Assembly (NCBI GenBank): GCA_027063215.1
Contig: JAMOSE010000211.1
Coordinates: 1-22,809 of the forward strand
Length of the DNA stretch: 22,809 bases
Direction of reading: 5' to 3'
Source: Sulfurimonas sp.
GTDB lineage: Bacteria > Campylobacterota > Campylobacteria > Campylobacterales > Sulfurimonadaceae
Of this stretch, positions 22,039 through 22,809 are shown piece after piece. A program made the translations under genes and the position numbers. Below the pieces are notes generated by a model, which searched no databases, had not been told where the DNA came from, and was given only the letters and a program-made list of their open reading frames with translations. Within the stretch, counting starts at the first letter, position 1. Each line of letters begins with the position of its first letter.

Positions 22039-22600
22039 TAAGAAGTTTTATCTTATTCATTTCAGCAACAACATGGGTATATATCATCGTCGTTTCAACG
22101 GACTTATGCCCTAAAAATTCTTGAATAGAACGCAAATCTATACCTGCTTGAAGTAAATGCGTAGCATAAGAGTGGCGAAATATATGGGAAGTCACTCGCT
22201 TATATGAATTTGCCTTTTGTGCTGCTATTTTAATATTACACCCCAAAGTTTTTTCTAAAATATGATGTCGTCGTTTCACGCCACTTCTTGGATCTTTTGA
22301 TATCTTAGCCATAGGAAAAAGATATTGCCATATCAAGAAAATAGCCGCAAATACTTGATTCTGAGTTGTTGGACTAACTCTCTTTTTTGTAGCTAAAAAT
22401 GTCAAAAAAGATTCTATCTCATCTTTACCCATTTCCACAGGATGTTTTTTATTATGAAAAAGTATATAATGCTTTATCCAATGTGCATAAGTCTTTTCAG
22501 TTGAATAACTGTAATGCTTAAAACGAATCTTATCCCGAACAATATCAAGTAACTTTTTCTTTTTCTGCATCTTAAAATACCTCAAAAGTTTAAGGGACAT
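22022..22600 (-). pseudogene. intI: Integron-type tyrosine recombinase (IntI) with internal deletion
   Basis: This 192-aa ORF matches integron integrases at both ends but not in the middle. The N-terminus has the IntI core-binding block (LLDIVRDKIRFKHYS, then TEKTYAHWIKHYILFH and STQNQ-like TTQNQ at 78-82). The C-terminus has WQYLFP (91-96), DPRSGVKRRHH (103-113), H139-x2-R142, G164-H165, nucleophile Y174 and SPLD. Between FLI and WQYLFP about 120 residues are absent, in frame, including the box I arginine and beta-lysine needed for catalysis. It is therefore very likely inactive for recombination. The start at 22600 has AAAGGA 4 nt upstream; an alternative ATG is at 22570. Intact IntI proteins are about 320-340 aa. 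Confidence 0.85.
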
Positions 22601-22610
22601 AATGTCCTTT
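22592..22610. repeat. Palindrome over the integrase start codon and ribosome site
   Basis: AAGGGACAT-A-ATGTCCTTT is an inverted repeat with one mismatch and a single central base. On the - strand it contains both the AAAGGA ribosome site and the ATG at 22600. In the RNA it could fold so that GGAC pairs with GUCC and hides the ribosome site. It could also be a protein-binding operator. Confidence 0.6.
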
Positions 22611-22642
22611 TAATGGATTTTTCAACAATTAAATCAACACTT

Positions 22643-22678
22643 TGTCCTTTTTAACGCCATAAAAGAGTTAAAAAGACA
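22643..22678. repeat. Inverted repeat upstream of the integrase, att-like
   Basis: TGTCCTTTTTAAC (22643-22655) and GTTAAAAAGACA (22667-22678) are inverted copies differing by one base, with an 11-base spacer. The inner ends resemble the integron core boxes (…AAC and GTT…) but depart from RYYYAAC/GTTRRRY at the outer base. The spacer is too short for a normal attC. It sits where attI would lie relative to intI. Confidence 0.5.
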
Positions 22679-22729
22679 TTTGATTTTTAAGAAAACTAAC
22701 ATAAAAATTCAAAATATCATCAAAACATT

Positions 22730-22762
22730 GCAATTTGTCATATTTTTAAATAATTAAAGGAC
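22730..22762 (+). repeat. Right copy of the 33-bp imperfect direct repeat
   Basis: This is the partner of 22006-22038 (27 of 33 identical). Its end AAAGGAC provides the ribosome-binding site of the gene starting at 22770. Confidence 0.4.
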
Positions 22763-22769
22763 ATTCTCA

Positions 22770-22809
22770 ATGGGATTTAATTTTGTTATTTGGAGTTATT
22801 TGGGATATA
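22770..22809 (+). CDS. Start of an unidentified gene, cut by the window end
   Basis: ATG at 22770 follows AAAGGA by 8 nt and opens a frame reading MGFNFVIWSYLGY up to the window edge. The residues are hydrophobic and aromatic, as in a membrane or signal segment, but 13 residues do not allow identification. It diverges from the integrase remnant, the position expected for a first integron cassette or a gene beyond the integration site. The DNA contains a tandem GTTATTTGG repeat (22785-22793 and 22795-22803). Confidence 0.45.
   Translation, partial: MGFNFVIWSYLGY

Noticed and set aside
22643..22678. The inverted repeat upstream of the integrase as a true attC recombination site.
   Set aside because: The arms lack the full RYYYAAC/GTTRRRY consensus and the spacer is only 11 bases, far shorter than known attC sites. 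Kept only as an att-like repeat.
1..22809. CRISPR arrays, tRNA, rRNA, insertion sequences and prophage genes.
   Set aside because: No regularly spaced repeats, no tRNA-like clover sequences in the gaps, and no transposase or phage structural genes were seen. The only mobile-type gene is the integrase remnant.

Overview
The window comes from an AT-rich bacterial chromosome. Its gene families and gene order point to the Campylobacterota (the former Epsilonproteobacteria), most like Sulfurimonas or a close relative. Indicators are the short class I Fbp, the GltX2-type glutamyl-tRNA synthetase homologue followed by yggT, the 68-aa cysteine protein overlapping fbp, metG followed by a MurF-N-like gene, and an mltD-rlpA-hisB-kdsC-lptC-lptA-engB operon. 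The placement is by recognition of families, not by a database search. Genes are densely packed, often with 4-bp ATGA overlaps, and no gene-free stretch exceeds 300 bases.

Left part (1-9118), mostly + strand: a GltX homologue that has lost its signature catalytic motifs, then yggT. A convergent lipoprotein gene follows. A + strand run then holds mobB, fbp, the small cysteine protein, metG and a MurF N-domain-like protein. It ends with an orphan Tat-exported TRAP substrate-binding lipoprotein and a DUF4015-type putative glycoside hydrolase.

Middle (9092-12133): a - strand pair, queC and a YgjP-type metalloprotease, divergent from a small YjfB-like motility gene. A ybeY plus Na+/Ca2+ exchanger pair follows. 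queC and ybeY both have a -10 box so close to the start codon that leaderless mRNAs are likely.

Right part (12134-19537), - strand: a ten-gene run (mltD, rlpA, hisB, kdsC, lptC, lptA, engB, a GNAT acetyltransferase, an MreD-like membrane protein, mrdA) with gaps of 0-4 bp or overlaps. It links peptidoglycan cleavage and synthesis with KDO synthesis, LPS transport, a ribosome/division GTPase and one histidine gene. lptC has no usable ATG/GTG/TTG and appears to start at AUU. Next, recN-tatD form a separate - strand operon ending in an intrinsic terminator.

Far right (22006-22809): an integron-type tyrosine recombinase with an in-frame internal deletion, surrounded by iterated AAAGGACA-like motifs, inverted repeats and a 33-bp imperfect direct repeat, then the start of an unidentified gene running off the window. 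This looks like a decayed integron or other mobile boundary and is the accessory part of the window.

The strongest leads are the apparent GltX pseudoenzyme, the AUU start of lptC, and the collapsed integrase locus with its repeats.
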